Source: Pseudomonadales bacterium (GTDB lineage Bacteria > Pseudomonadota > Gammaproteobacteria > Pseudomonadales > Ketobacteraceae). From it: a stretch of 64,000 bases of DNA. The notes under the pieces were generated by a model that saw nothing but the letters and a program-made list of their open reading frames with translations, was not told the origin of the DNA and made no database searches. The position numbers and the translations under genes are program-made. Below are positions 39,733 to 48,795 of this stretch, piece after piece (position 1 is the first letter of the stretch; the number at the start of each line of letters is the position of its first letter). The stretch lies in NCBI GenBank assembly GCA_002701845.1, contig NZXG01000036.1, positions 79,870 through 143,869 of the forward strand. The letters run 5' to 3'.

Positions 39733-40458
39733 TCAGGAGGCTTCCATGGCCGCCAGAAACTTCAGTATACGCTCTGCGTTCTTGCCTAAGTCACTTTTTC
39801 CAACCCGGCTGGTGGAGCGCACATCCAACCGGGCGCTGTCGGCATCTTCCGGGTCGGGGCGCACCCGCACGGTCACATCATCCGTGAAACCGAACCAGAA
39901 GGTGCGGGCGGTGGCCTGTAACTGACCCCGCTCCGAATCCAGTGTCTGTACCTTCCACCCCAGTTGCTCCGCCACCTGGCGGGCCCGCACCAAAGCCTGC
40001 TCCGGTGCCAGAGGCAGACGCAGGGAGCGCACCCCAGGGTAGTGTTGCGCCTGCGCCGCCGCCACCTGACCCGGGGTTTGGGGTTCATTGGCACCCGCCG
40101 GTCGCGCCCCCAGCGCCGGAGGATTGTCCCAGTCGGTACTGATATCGTAAATCACCGGCGCCTGACCCGCCTTGAGGCCATAGTTGAACACCACTCCCAG
40201 CGGCACTGCCAGCAGCAGAATAACCAGGATGGCCCGGTTGCGGCTGCGGGACAGCCCCCGCCGGTTGGCCAGTAACAATCCCACCCCCGCCAGGGCCAGC
40301 ACCAGCGCAGCGGTGAGCGCCACCCCCGCCAGTAATGGCAGCGCCAGCTGATACCCCCACCACTGCCAGCGCACCCCCAGGGCCAGCAACGGCAGGCTCA
40401 AAGCCAGGGCCAGCGCCAACCACACCAACACGGGCAACAGGCGTAACAGGAAATTCAT
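39733..40458 (-). CDS. DUF1499 family membrane protein
   Basis: 241 residues from MNFLLRLLPVLVWL at 40458, behind GGAGGAG. Three hydrophobic segments in the first 115 residues, then a soluble DUF1499 domain (HYPGVRSLRLPLAPEQALVRARQVAEQLGW and FTDDVTVRVRP; ends quoted). The C terminus SARLDVRSTSRVGKSDLGKNAERI matches the family. Function unknown. Overlaps the 3' end of cmoM by four bases. Confidence 0.85.
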   Translation of the reverse strand: MNFLLRLLPVLVWLALALALSLPLLALGVRWQWWGYQLALPLLAGVALTAALVLALAGVGLLLANRRGLSRSRNRAILVILLLAVPLGVVFNYGLKAGQAPVIYDISTDWDNPPALGARPAGANEPQTPGQVAAAQAQHYPGVRSLRLPLAPEQALVRARQVAEQLGWKVQTLDSERGQLQATARTFWFGFTDDVTVRVRPDPEDADSARLDVRSTSRVGKSDLGKNAERILKFLAAMEAS

Positions 40459-41267
40459 GACTCCTCCTCCACTTCCAGCGGTGATGGCGGGAGCGGCCCG
40501 GCCTGCACCAGCACATGGTAGTAGCGCCCCAGGGAACGATAGGGTTCCTCCTGGGAAAAGCGCAGTTCCAGGGCGACTATGTCCGCCTCGGAGCGCCGTT
40601 CCCGGATCTCCCGCGCCATATAATCGTGGAAGACCCTTACCCCCGAGCGACAACATACCCGCATACCCATCTGCTGCAGCTGGTCCAACACGGTGGCCGG
40701 ATCCAGGGGATGGAGCGGGGTTAAGCCCTGGCCACTGCCCTCCAGCCGGTCTTCCTTCACCGCCTGGAAGTAACCCCGTAACAGGCGCCGGAAACGGGTA
40801 CCGTGGCGGTTATAGAACATCAGCGATAGATGACCCCCGGGAGCCAGCAACCCTTGCAGCCGGCGGAGTAATCCACGCCAGTCTGCCACCCATTCCAGCA
40901 CCGCGTGACAGAGTATCAGTTGATAGCCCCCCGCCACCGGGGTCAGTGCCTGGATCGGGCCCAGCACGAACTGCATCCGTGACGCCAGATTGGCGCTGTC
41001 GGCGGCACTGCGGGCCTGCTCCAGCATTACCGGGGAGAGATCACAGCAGGTAACCCGATGCCCCCGAGCCGCCAGCTGCAGGGCCATCTGCCCCTGGCCG
41101 CAGCCGGCATCCAGCACCGCCAGTGGCACCCGGCCGCACTCGCTCCCGGCCACGATGGGCTCCAGGTCCCGCTCCAGGATGGCCAGACGGATACAGCCCT
41201 TGGCCGTGGCATAGATGCGCTGGGAAAACTGCAGCGCCAGATCGTCAAAATTTCGGTCCGAGCCCAT
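40455..41267 (-). CDS. cmoM: tRNA 5-carboxymethoxyuridine methyltransferase
   Basis: 270 residues from MGSDRNFDDLALQFSQRIY at 41267, preceded by AGGACC. The N-terminal D-R-N-F-D-D-L-A ... I-Y-x3-K-G-x-I-R-L pattern is characteristic of CmoM/SmtA. VLDAGCGQGQMALQLAARGH is SAM motif I. Methylates cmo5U to mcmo5U at tRNA position 34. The start of the open frame at 41321 is rejected because the SD and family N terminus favour 41267. Confidence 0.9.
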   Translation of the reverse strand: MGSDRNFDDLALQFSQRIYATAKGCIRLAILERDLEPIVAGSECGRVPLAVLDAGCGQGQMALQLAARGHRVTCCDLSPVMLEQARSAADSANLASRMQFVLGPIQALTPVAGGYQLILCHAVLEWVADWRGLLRRLQGLLAPGGHLSLMFYNRHGTRFRRLLRGYFQAVKEDRLEGSGQGLTPLHPLDPATVLDQLQQMGMRVCCRSGVRVFHDYMAREIRERRSEADIVALELRFSQEEPYRSLGRYYHVLVQAGPLPPSPLEVEEES

Positions 41268-41657
41268 TACGGTCCTGTTGCTGAGTTTGCTGAATCTGTC
41301 AGACGGCTGGCCCCGCGGCAACTCCCGTGCGGACCCCCCAGGTGACGAAATAGGTCACTTTTTGACCTAAATGTCGTTCAGTTCACAGTTTGAAGTGACA
41401 CTGGCCGTCAATTTATGACTGTTTTAACAATTCTGGTACTCTGTCCTTTCACTTGACGGCCTTTTGATTTTACACTGACAGTTACTGAATCCAGAGGCTT
41501 TGGCTAATAAAAAAGGCCAACAAAAAACCATAAACAATCAGCACCCACGAGGCCAGCCCCTGGCCTCCGGTGAGAAGGACGACTCGGATTCAGTTGGGGG
41601 AATTTGGTAGTCGATTGCACTGTATGCAACGTACTTATTCTTTTGAGGTTACCCGGC
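41268..41657. other. Intergenic region with a perfect 8-bp hairpin
   Basis: Between divergent cmoM and the small gene at 41658. GAGGCCAG-CCC-CTGGCCTC at 41549-41567 is a perfect stem with a 3-nt loop and no T-tract. Promoters for both directions presumably lie here; none is assigned with confidence. Confidence 0.4.
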
Positions 41658-41852
41658 ATGATCAAATTGATTCAAACCCACATGCGGCGCAAGCGCGTGC
41701 AGGCCAGGGCATCGGTGCCCAAGCAGGTGGTGATGGTGAATAAAGAGGACATCCAGCGCAAACTGGCGGGGTACAAACCCGAGGTCAGTAATCGCAAGGC
41801 GAATTTCCAGGGTCCGAGCCTGGATCGCGAGGAATTCGAGGGCGCGCACTAA
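41658..41852 (+). CDS. Small basic hypothetical protein
   Basis: 64 residues from MIKLIQTHMRRKRVQAR, with TTTGAGG upstream. Strongly basic N-terminal half (RRKRVQARASVPKQ), mixed C terminus (SLDREEFEGAH). No recognised family. Real-gene status rests on SD, codon pattern and a 390-bp upstream region with ordered structure; no homologue known to me. Confidence 0.5.
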   Translation: MIKLIQTHMRRKRVQARASVPKQVVMVNKEDIQRKLAGYKPEVSNRKANFQGPSLDREEFEGAH

Positions 41853-41935
41853 GCGGCGGTCCTCCCCGGTTTCCTGCGTTGCCCGCTGCGAAGGTCGTTT
41901 TGACCGTTCGCGCGGGCCCCTTACCAATCAATGAG

Positions 41936-43120
41936 TTACCACGCCCGCTCCAGAATCGCCAGGGCGTCATCCAAATCCACTTCCACCGGGTTAAACAGAA
42001 TGGACCCGTCATCCAGGGCCATTTCCGCCAGTTTGGGCAACTGCTCCCGATTCACCTTACCGGTTTCCGCCAGGGTGCGGGGCAACTGGCAGCGCCGGTG
42101 CAGCTCGTCCCTTAACCCGCGTATCGTGCTGATGGCCGCATCGGCCCGCTGGGCTGCGGGAGTGCGCGCGTAGATTTCTGCCCCGGCCAGAGGCAACAGC
42201 AGCTCACCGATAGCCTCCCGCCGTTGCGGCAGATTGTATTCCAGCACATAAGGCAGAAACAGATTCATACACAAACCATGGGGCAGATGGCACAGCGCCC
42301 CCAGAGAATGGCCCAGGGAATGCACCAGCCCCACCATGGAGTTGGAAAAGGCAATGCCCGCCATGGTGGAAGCCTGGGCCAGTTCCAGCCGCCCGGCTTC
42401 GTCATCCGGCTTATTCAGCACCGGGATCAGGTTACTGCTGATTTTACCGATGGCGGATACCGCATAGGCGTCGCTGATGGGATTCTTGGCCATGCAGGTG
42501 AACGCCTCCACCGCGTGAGTCATGGCGTCCATGGCGGTCATGGCGGTGATATGGGCCGGCAGAGTCAGGGTCATTCGCGGGTCCAGGATCGCCGCGTTGG
42601 GCAGCAGGAAGTAGGAGGTAAACGGCAATTTCACTCCCTTCACCGGATCGTTGACCACCGCCACCAAAGTCACTTCGGAACCGGTGCCCGCGGTGGTGGG
42701 AATCACGAAAAACGGTTTCAGGGGTTTCTTGAGGACGCCAACCCCGGAAAAATCCGCCAGTCGGCTGGCGTTCTCCGATACCAGAATGTTAACCCCTTTG
42801 CTGGTATCAATCACCGAGCCGCCGCCCACCGCGATCAGCGAATCACAGCCCCGCTCCCGGTACAGTTCAGCGATGGTCTCCACCACCGTGGTGGAGGAGT
42901 CCGGTGGCACATCATCGAAGATCTCCACCACTTCCATATCGCCTTCCGCAAACGCCCCCTGAACATGCTCCAACAGGCCGGCGGCCCGCACGCCTTTGTC
43001 GGTAATAATCATGGGCCGGGAGGCAGCCAGAGTACTCAGTTCGTAGGGGATGTGCTCCAGCGCCGCATGGCCCGCCACGATTTTCACGGGGCAAAAGAAT
43101 TCGTAATAGGATTTTGTCAT
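41936..43120 (-). CDS. Iron-containing alcohol dehydrogenase
   Basis: 394 residues, group III Fe-dependent ADH. NAD-binding GCDSLIAVGGGSVIDTSKG, IPTTAGTGSEVTLVAVV, and metal-binding His residues in HAVEAFTCMA and HSLGHSLGALCHLPHGLC are present. Oxidises alcohols or reduces aldehydes, substrate unknown. The downstream end of the gene at 43125 lies only four bases before the start here, implying one transcript. Confidence 0.94.
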   Translation of the reverse strand: MTKSYYEFFCPVKIVAGHAALEHIPYELSTLAASRPMIITDKGVRAAGLLEHVQGAFAEGDMEVVEIFDDVPPDSSTTVVETIAELYRERGCDSLIAVGGGSVIDTSKGVNILVSENASRLADFSGVGVLKKPLKPFFVIPTTAGTGSEVTLVAVVNDPVKGVKLPFTSYFLLPNAAILDPRMTLTLPAHITAMTAMDAMTHAVEAFTCMAKNPISDAYAVSAIGKISSNLIPVLNKPDDEAGRLELAQASTMAGIAFSNSMVGLVHSLGHSLGALCHLPHGLCMNLFLPYVLEYNLPQRREAIGELLLPLAGAEIYARTPAAQRADAAISTIRGLRDELHRRCQLPRTLAETGKVNREQLPKLAEMALDDGSILFNPVEVDLDDALAILERAW

Positions 43121-43124
43121 GGTG

Positions 43125-43670
43125 TCAGTTCCAAACCAGGTTTTTTGCTAATCGGGAATAAATGCGGCTGCCGCCCAGAAGCTTTTCCGGCAACGACAGG
43201 GTGGGATATCGCTTGAGTGCCCGTTGCGCCACAAATTTGGGCAGAATCATGCTCTCCATCCGGTTCAGGCAACGCACCAGTTTCATGGAATAGCCGATAT
43301 CGCCATCCAGCAGCAAGCGGTCATTGGCGAACGCCTGAGCGGTGCCCTCCTGAAACGAAAACACCAGAAACGCATGGGTGAGGTGCTTGAACTTCAGTGA
43401 CACATCCGGTGTCCGCGGCGCTTGCCGCCCCAGATACTGCAACTGGCCCTGCTCGGTTTTCTCCATCACCATGCGGGGGCCATTGGGCAGTACCCGCATT
43501 TCAAACATAAAGCCGGGGGGCAGCCGCTCCACTTCGCGGCGGATTTTTTCATCCACCTGACTGGCGGCTTCCAGGCCGCGGCCGATGATTTCCAGCATCA
43601 GGACTACATAGGGCCGCTTCACGGGGCCCAGGTTAAGCTCACTCAGATTGAGCCTTTGTGGTTTTTTCAT
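43125..43670 (-). CDS. Conserved hypothetical protein upstream of the Fe-ADH
   Basis: 181 residues from MKKPQRLNLSELNLGP at 43670 (the frame extends to an ATG at 43691). Contains LPPGFMFEMRVLPNGPRMVMEKTE and SLKFKHLTHAFLVFSFQEGTAQAFANDRLLLDGD (ends SLKFKH and LLLDGD), which is reminiscent of the SCP2 sterol-carrier fold. That assignment is tentative. Pairs with the iron alcohol dehydrogenase in one operon, which would fit handling of a hydrophobic alcohol or aldehyde. Confidence 0.65.
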   Translation of the reverse strand: MKKPQRLNLSELNLGPVKRPYVVLMLEIIGRGLEAASQVDEKIRREVERLPPGFMFEMRVLPNGPRMVMEKTEQGQLQYLGRQAPRTPDVSLKFKHLTHAFLVFSFQEGTAQAFANDRLLLDGDIGYSMKLVRCLNRMESMILPKFVAQRALKRYPTLSLPEKLLGGSRIYSRLAKNLVWN

Positions 43671-43809
43671 GATACACATTTCCGGTGGCACTGTTTATCC
43701 GGTCGCGGATTACGACCGTTCTTTATGCTAAATGTCTGATTTTAAGACGTCCACCGGCAGTAGGGACAAAATTGCCGTGACCGGGTATTCAGTGGGCATG
43801 GGGCGGATT

Positions 43810-44043
43810 TCAGTAACGCAGACGGGCGTCCAGGTGGTCCACCGCCTCGCACCAATCGGAATCCGCTTCGATGGCGGTTTTCAGAAACTGGGCTTGGGAA
43901 TCATTCCAGAACGGAGCCTGTTCTATCCGCACACCGTCGGACAGTGCCCGGTGCCGGGCAATGAAAGCGTCGATATTTTCGGGTTCATTGGGGAGCCCCA
44001 ATTGTTTGAACAGATTGCAAATTGAGTAATATACCGAATCCAT
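43810..44043 (-). CDS. DUF2789 family protein
   Basis: 77 residues: MDSVYYSICNLFKQLGLPNE ... APFWNDSQAQFLKTAIEAD ... DWCEAVDHLDARLRY. The layout (NLF-x-QLGL, APFW, DW-x-E-x-VD-x-L) is the DUF2789 pattern of gammaproteobacteria. Function unknown. The last clearly chromosomal gene before the mobile junction. Confidence 0.8.
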   Translation of the reverse strand: MDSVYYSICNLFKQLGLPNEPENIDAFIARHRALSDGVRIEQAPFWNDSQAQFLKTAIEADSDWCEAVDHLDARLRY

Positions 44044-44357
44044 CGCTTAGCCTAGCTGAATATCGTTTTACCAATTCCATGCTGCCCAATTATCCAGTGA
44101 CAGGCCAGCCGTCGGTTAGAACAATTACCAATAAAAGGGCACTGGAGCATCGCAAAAGGGTATCGGGATCATCCCGGACGGTGAGCACCCGTATTGACGG
44201 TTGGTACTCACTTCGTTTCGATCAATAACCAGAATGATAAATCTATAAAAGCGTTGAATATCAATATATTATTGCAATTCTGACTCGACGAATCACCGAA
44301 TAATAAGCCTGTCGGTGAACACTGCAGAGACGGGCCATTGCCAGTTCCGTAAGCTGA
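44044..44357. other. AT-rich junction region without genes
   Basis: About 310 bp, clearly AT-richer than the flanking chromosome (for example around 44226-44300). No coding frame with SD, no tRNA remnant, and no copy of the Tn3-type terminal repeat was found by eye. Marks the chromosome/accessory boundary. Confidence 0.45.
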
Positions 44358-44532
44358 CTAGGCATTGTATTTTTTGTGGTACAGCACTGGAATGTTTTCC
44401 TCTGAGCAGTGAAAAGCATCCTCAATTCTTAATATCTTTTTCTGAAATTCATTATACCGGGCCAACGTTTCTGAGTATTTCTGATGCACCTGAACAGCTT
44501 CTTCAGTAAGCCGATGCTTTTCCGTTGCTCCG
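44358..44532 (-). pseudogene. 3' remnant of an unidentified gene cut by the IS21 element
   Basis: Minus-strand frame that enters from inside the IS and ends at 44358. The 57 residues outside the IS include EEAVQVHQKYSETLARYNEF and end ENIPVLYHKKYNA. Helical and charged, no recognised family. It is not the missing half of the plus-strand Tn3 transposase on the other side of the IS. Could also be a chance frame. Confidence 0.35.
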
Positions 44533-44550
44533 TGCATATTCCGGCCCAAT

Positions 44551-44690
44551 TTGATCACCCATTCTGGTTTTACTTGATCACCCGTTCTGAACTTACTTGA
44601 TCGGCCATTCTGGTTTTTTTTGATCACTTTTTCTGGATTTCCAGAATCGGTGATCAACTTCCAGAATGAGTGATCAAGCATTTCCAGAAT
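44551..44690. repeat. Terminal repeat array of the IS21 element, left end
   Basis: Four copies of TTGATCAccCATTCTGG-like 17-mers start at 44551, 44574, 44597 and 44620, an exact 23-bp period. Three inverted copies follow, CCAGAATCGGTGATCAA at 44641, CCAGAATGAGTGATCAA at 44661, and a half copy at 44684. The right end has CCAGAATGACTGATCAA at 47154-47170 and a degenerate copy 23 bp inward. Multiple end repeats are known IS21-family transposase binding sites. Confidence 0.85.
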
Positions 44691-44762
44691 CCTCTGTAAT
44701 GCATTGATATCTATAACAATTCGGCTAGTCTTCCTGGCTTTTTGCCGGGAGCGACAAGGCCG

Positions 44763-46325
44763 ATGAGATCCAAGAGGTTATCAATGCGTAAAATCAAAGA
44801 CGTGCTACGCCTGCATTACGAGTCCGGTCTGAGCCGCCGCGGTGTCGCTCAGGCCCTCAATATCAGCTACGGCAGTACCGTGAATTACCTGAACCGCGCC
44901 CAGCAGGCCGGGATTAGTTGGCCACTTCCTGATGATCTGGATGAACGGGCCCTGGGGCGGCTGCTGTTCCCCAGCCAGCCACTGACCGGGCAGCGCCGCT
45001 TTACCGAGCCAGACTATGGGGCGATTCATCAAGAACTGAAACGTAAAGGCATGACCAAGCAGCTGCTGTGGCAGGAATACCGGCAACAGCACCCGGACGA
45101 TGGCTACAGCTATGCCCAGTTCTGCCACCGATATCAGGAATGGCTCGGCAAACAACAGCGCAGCATGCGCCAGCTGCATCGTGCCGCTGAAAAACTGTTT
45201 GTGGATTACTGTGGCCTTACCCTGCCGGTAGTGAATCCTGATACCGGTGAGGTGCGTCCTGCTCAGGTGTTTGTGGCCGTATTGGGGGCATCCAATTACA
45301 CCTTTGCCTGTGCCCACTGGACCCAGAGCCAGGCCGACTGGCTCAATGCCCATGTGCAGGCCTTCGAGTTCTTCGGTGGCGTACCGGAGCTGGTGGTGCC
45401 GGACAACTTAAAAAGCGGCGTCAGCAAAGCCCATCGCTATGAGCCGGACATCAATCCCGCCTATCAGCAACTGGCGGCTCACTATGGTGTGGCGGTAGTA
45501 CCGGCGCGGCCCTACAAACCCAAGGATAAAGCCAAAGCCGAAGTGGCCGTACAGATCGTCGAGCGCTGGATCATGGCACGGCTGCGCCATCAAACGTTCT
45601 TTACGCTGGCCAGTCTGAATCAGGCCATTCGCGTCCTGCTGGATGACCTGAACCAGCGCCCCTTCAAGCGGTTGCCGGGTACGCGTTGCAGTCAGTTCGA
45701 GCAGCTGGATCAGCCGGCCTTGCGACCCTTACCCGCTCATCCCTACCAGTACGCCGACATCAAACAGGCCCGCGTGCATATTGACTACCACATCGAATAC
45801 GACAAGCACTACTACTCGGTGCCACACCACCTGGTAAAAGAGAAAGTGGAGGTGCAGGCCACCGCGACAACGGTGGCTATCTACCGCCATGGGCAACGGG
45901 TCGTCTGCCATCCGCGCAGTTATCGCCAGGGCGCCCACAGCACCTGTGCCGAACACATGCCCCATCACCACCGCGCCATGAGTGAGTGGACGCCTGAGCG
46001 CTTCCTTAACTGGGCAGGTGATATTGGCGAGGCCACCCGGGCCGTGGTCGATCAGATCCTTCAGGAGAAGTGCCACAAAGAGCAAAGCTACCGTCGTGTG
46101 CTGGCGCTGCTCAGTAACGCCAAAAAATACGGGCGGGAGCGACTGAACAACGCCTGCCGGAGAGCACTGATGATCAACTCACCCACTCGCAGTAGCGTGG
46201 AATCCATCCTCAAGCAAGGGCTGGATCAAGTGCCCCTGGAGCAGGGCCACACCGATGCTGTGCAAGAAGAGCAGTTAAGCCTGGATTACCACGAAAACCT
46301 GCGCGGCGAAACCTACTACCACTAA
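44763..46325 (+). CDS. istA: IS21-family transposase IstA
   Basis: 520 residues from ATG 44763 (44784 is equally possible, preceded by AGAGG). N-terminal HTH (RKIKDVLRLHYESGLSRRGVAQALNIS), then an integrase-type DDE core: Asp in FVDYCGLTLPVV, Asp in LVVPDNLKSGV and Glu in KDKAKAEVAVQIVE. A C-terminal beta domain follows. Catalyses cut and strand transfer together with IstB. 23 bp precede istB. Confidence 0.95.
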   Translation: MRSKRLSMRKIKDVLRLHYESGLSRRGVAQALNISYGSTVNYLNRAQQAGISWPLPDDLDERALGRLLFPSQPLTGQRRFTEPDYGAIHQELKRKGMTKQLLWQEYRQQHPDDGYSYAQFCHRYQEWLGKQQRSMRQLHRAAEKLFVDYCGLTLPVVNPDTGEVRPAQVFVAVLGASNYTFACAHWTQSQADWLNAHVQAFEFFGGVPELVVPDNLKSGVSKAHRYEPDINPAYQQLAAHYGVAVVPARPYKPKDKAKAEVAVQIVERWIMARLRHQTFFTLASLNQAIRVLLDDLNQRPFKRLPGTRCSQFEQLDQPALRPLPAHPYQYADIKQARVHIDYHIEYDKHYYSVPHHLVKEKVEVQATATTVAIYRHGQRVVCHPRSYRQGAHSTCAEHMPHHHRAMSEWTPERFLNWAGDIGEATRAVVDQILQEKCHKEQSYRRVLALLSNAKKYGRERLNNACRRALMINSPTRSSVESILKQGLDQVPLEQGHTDAVQEEQLSLDYHENLRGETYYH

Positions 46326-46348
46326 CACCCACCCTAAGGAGCAATACC

Positions 46349-47101
46349 ATGATGAACAACCAAACCCTGCAAGCACTGCGGACACTCAAGCTCACCGGCA
46401 TGGCCGACGGCCTGGAGCAACAGCTATCGCAACCCGGCACCCACGAAGAGTTGGGGTTCGAGGAGCGCCTGGCCCTACTGGTCGACCGGGAAACCTGCCA
46501 CCGGGACAACAACAAGATCAGCCGGCTGCTCAAGGCGGCCAAGCTCAAGCTTCAGGCCTATCCGGAAGATATCGATTACCGTCACCCGCGTGGGCTGATC
46601 AAAGGCCAGTTCGCCGACCTGCTCAGTAGCCAATGGATACACCAGCATCATAACGTGCTGATCACAGGGCCCACCGGCTGCGGCAAGACCTATCTTGGCT
46701 GTGTGCTGGCCACGCAGGCGTGCCGCCATGGTTTATCGGTGCGTTACTTCCGCACCTCGCGCTTGCTGGAAAGCCTCAGTATCGCTCACGGCGATGGACG
46801 CTTCCCCAAGCTGATTCAGCAACTGGCAAAGACGGACCTGCTGGTGTTGGACGACTGGGGGCTGGAAAAAATGACACTCAGCCAGCGCAACGATCTGCTG
46901 GAGATCATGGAAGACCGCCATGGCCTGAAATCCACCCTAATCACCAGCCAGTTACCCATCACGCAATGGCACAAGGCCATCGGCGATGCCACGTTGGCTG
47001 ACGCCATTCTGGACCGACTGCTGCATAACAGCCACAAGCTCAAACTGAAAGGAGAATCAATGAGAAAAACATTGAGTGAATCTGCTGCACTTGATCAGTA
47101 A
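46349..47101 (+). CDS. istB: IS21-family helper ATPase IstB
   Basis: 250 residues, AAA+ fold related to DnaC. Walker A in ITGPTGCGKTYLGCVLA and Walker B in TDLLVLDDWGLEKM; the conserved RHGLKSTLITSQLPITQWH follows. Supports target capture by IstA. SD CTAAGGAG precedes the ATG. Ends 86 bp before the right inverted end. Confidence 0.96.
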   Translation: MMNNQTLQALRTLKLTGMADGLEQQLSQPGTHEELGFEERLALLVDRETCHRDNNKISRLLKAAKLKLQAYPEDIDYRHPRGLIKGQFADLLSSQWIHQHHNVLITGPTGCGKTYLGCVLATQACRHGLSVRYFRTSRLLESLSIAHGDGRFPKLIQQLAKTDLLVLDDWGLEKMTLSQRNDLLEIMEDRHGLKSTLITSQLPITQWHKAIGDATLADAILDRLLHNSHKLKLKGESMRKTLSESAALDQ

Positions 47102-47187
47102 GGTTGCTAATATCCGACCCAATGCATTACGTGGTTGAGGTGATCAAATACTTCCAGAATGACTGATCAAGTTCGCCGGAATATGCA

Positions 47188-48780
47188 GACAGTGTCTCTT
47201 ACTGTGATATCGATACCGATCTGGTGGACGACGCACTGGTAGACGATGTTGAGAAGATCGCGGCGGAGTTTGGTTATCCCAAGATACCCATCTACTGTGA
47301 TCAGCGACTTGAGGAGGCGCTTCAGGAGCTGAACAACGCCTGGGAGCGAACGACTCACAATATCCGTGAGAATAATAATCATGGATTCAGTGTTCGAGAA
47401 ACCAAGACCGGACAACAACACTGGAGTTTGCTCTATGACAGTGTTGAAAAGCTGGATGATGCGTTCTTTAAAAACCTGCCCAAGGTGGACATTGCCAGTA
47501 TTGTCATGTTCATCGGCGATCGGATTGGAATGTGGAGCGCATTTACCCACATGAAAGATCGCTACACCAAGCGGAAAAAACCGCTGCCTCTGGCGATCAA
47601 CGCCTGCTTGTTATCAGAGGCGTTTGGGTTCGGTACATTGAAAATGGCTGATATGTCTGACCTGGAAATCAGCCAGTTACGTGCAATGCGGGAGGATTTC
47701 GTGCGGGTGGATACGCTATGCGCCGCCAATGAAATTGTCAGTAACCACATTCATTCGCTTCCCATATTTAATCAGTGGAATTTGATGGATGAGAAAGTAC
47801 TAGCGGATGCGGATGGACAAAAATTTGCGACCACAGACAGTACAATTCAATCCCGTTACTCCAGGAAGCACCTTGGCAAAGGCCGTGGTATCTCACTCTA
47901 CACGCTGCTCGCCAACTATGTGGCAGTTAATGCGAAAAATATCGGCCTGAACGAGTACGAAGGACATTCGCTGTACGATATGATCTACAACAACAAAACC
48001 GATATTGATATCCACATGGTGACCGGTGATAACCATTCATTGAACAAGCTGAATTTTGTCACGCTGGATTCCATCGACGTGGATTATGTCCCCAGCATCA
48101 AAAATGTGCGAGACGCTGCTGACGATATCTATACCGCTGAACCGTTAGACTATGACACCGGAATCCTCAAACCCAAGGGCGTGATCAATGTTGATCGTAT
48201 CCGCTCACAACGTCGAGGTGTCATGCGGGTATTACTTTCACTCATCATGCAGGAGAACACCCAGAGCAATATCATCCGTAAGCTCAACTCACATGCCCGT
48301 TATGCCAGGCTCAAAGCCGCGCTGTTTGAATATAATACCATCTTCAAGAGTATCCATGTTCTCAATCTGATTGACGATATGGAGCTCAGGAAAGCAATCC
48401 GAAGCGCCCGTAATCGCACAGAGGCCTACCATCAGCTTCAGAGCAATATCCGGAAGACTTATAACGGCATCTTTCAAGGCAAAAGAATCGTCGAAAACCG
48501 GGTCAGTGCCCATGCTGCCAGGTTAATCGCCAACTGTATCGTGGCCTACAACAGCATGATCTTGAATGCCGTGTACCAAAGGATGCTGGCCAACGGCGCG
48601 CCTCAAGCGGTCATCGATGAATTTATCCGGATTTCACCGATTGCCTGGACACATACGTTATTTACAGGTCGGTATAACTTCAAGAAAAGCAGCGGGAAAA
48701 TTGATGTAGACGCGATGGCAAGGATATTGGAGGATCATGTGAAACAGCATTTTTGGCGTGACGATGGGCCTCAGAATTGA
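47188..48780 (+). pseudogene. 5'-truncated Tn3-family transposase
   Basis: An open frame of 530 codons from the IS boundary to the stop at 48780, compared with about 990-1000 residues for full Tn3-type transposases, so the N-terminal half is missing. The catalytic core is kept: Asp in VLADADGQKFATTDS, Asp in IHMVTGDNHSLNKL and Glu in RSARNRTEAYHQLQ. GTG at 47224 could start a shorter product, but DNA-binding regions for the terminal repeats are gone. The 3' end faces a terminal inverted repeat. Identity secure, activity lost. Confidence 0.9.
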
Positions 48781-48795
48781 TGATAAATTGGTCGT

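Larger units (their letters stand above)
44533..47187 (+). mobile_element. Complete IS21-family insertion sequence
   Basis: 2,655 bp bounded by inverted ends TGCATATTCCGGC at 44533 and its complement ending at 47187, TG...CA as in the family. Contains istA and istB in tandem and arrays of TGATCA/CCAGAAT repeats inside both ends. The flanks read TTGCTCCG to the left and GACAGTGT to the right, with no target duplication, so the element has lost one original flank or was involved in a deletion. On its right it abuts codons of a Tn3 transposase. Confidence 0.9.

Noticed and set aside
41604-41657. Upstream extension of the small gene at 41658
   Set aside because: The extra codons have no SD and differ from the basic mature part; ATG 41658 has TTTGAGG at suitable distance.
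44182-44234. CRISPR-like or integrase attachment motif near the chromosome boundary
   Set aside because: No repeats with spacers, no tRNA end and no integrase gene; only AT-rich sequence.
43740-44533. Left terminal repeat of the Tn3 element and missing end of cusS
   Set aside because: No GGGGTCCTGTGGAAG copy and no GxGLGLA-type coding sequence was found left of the IS.
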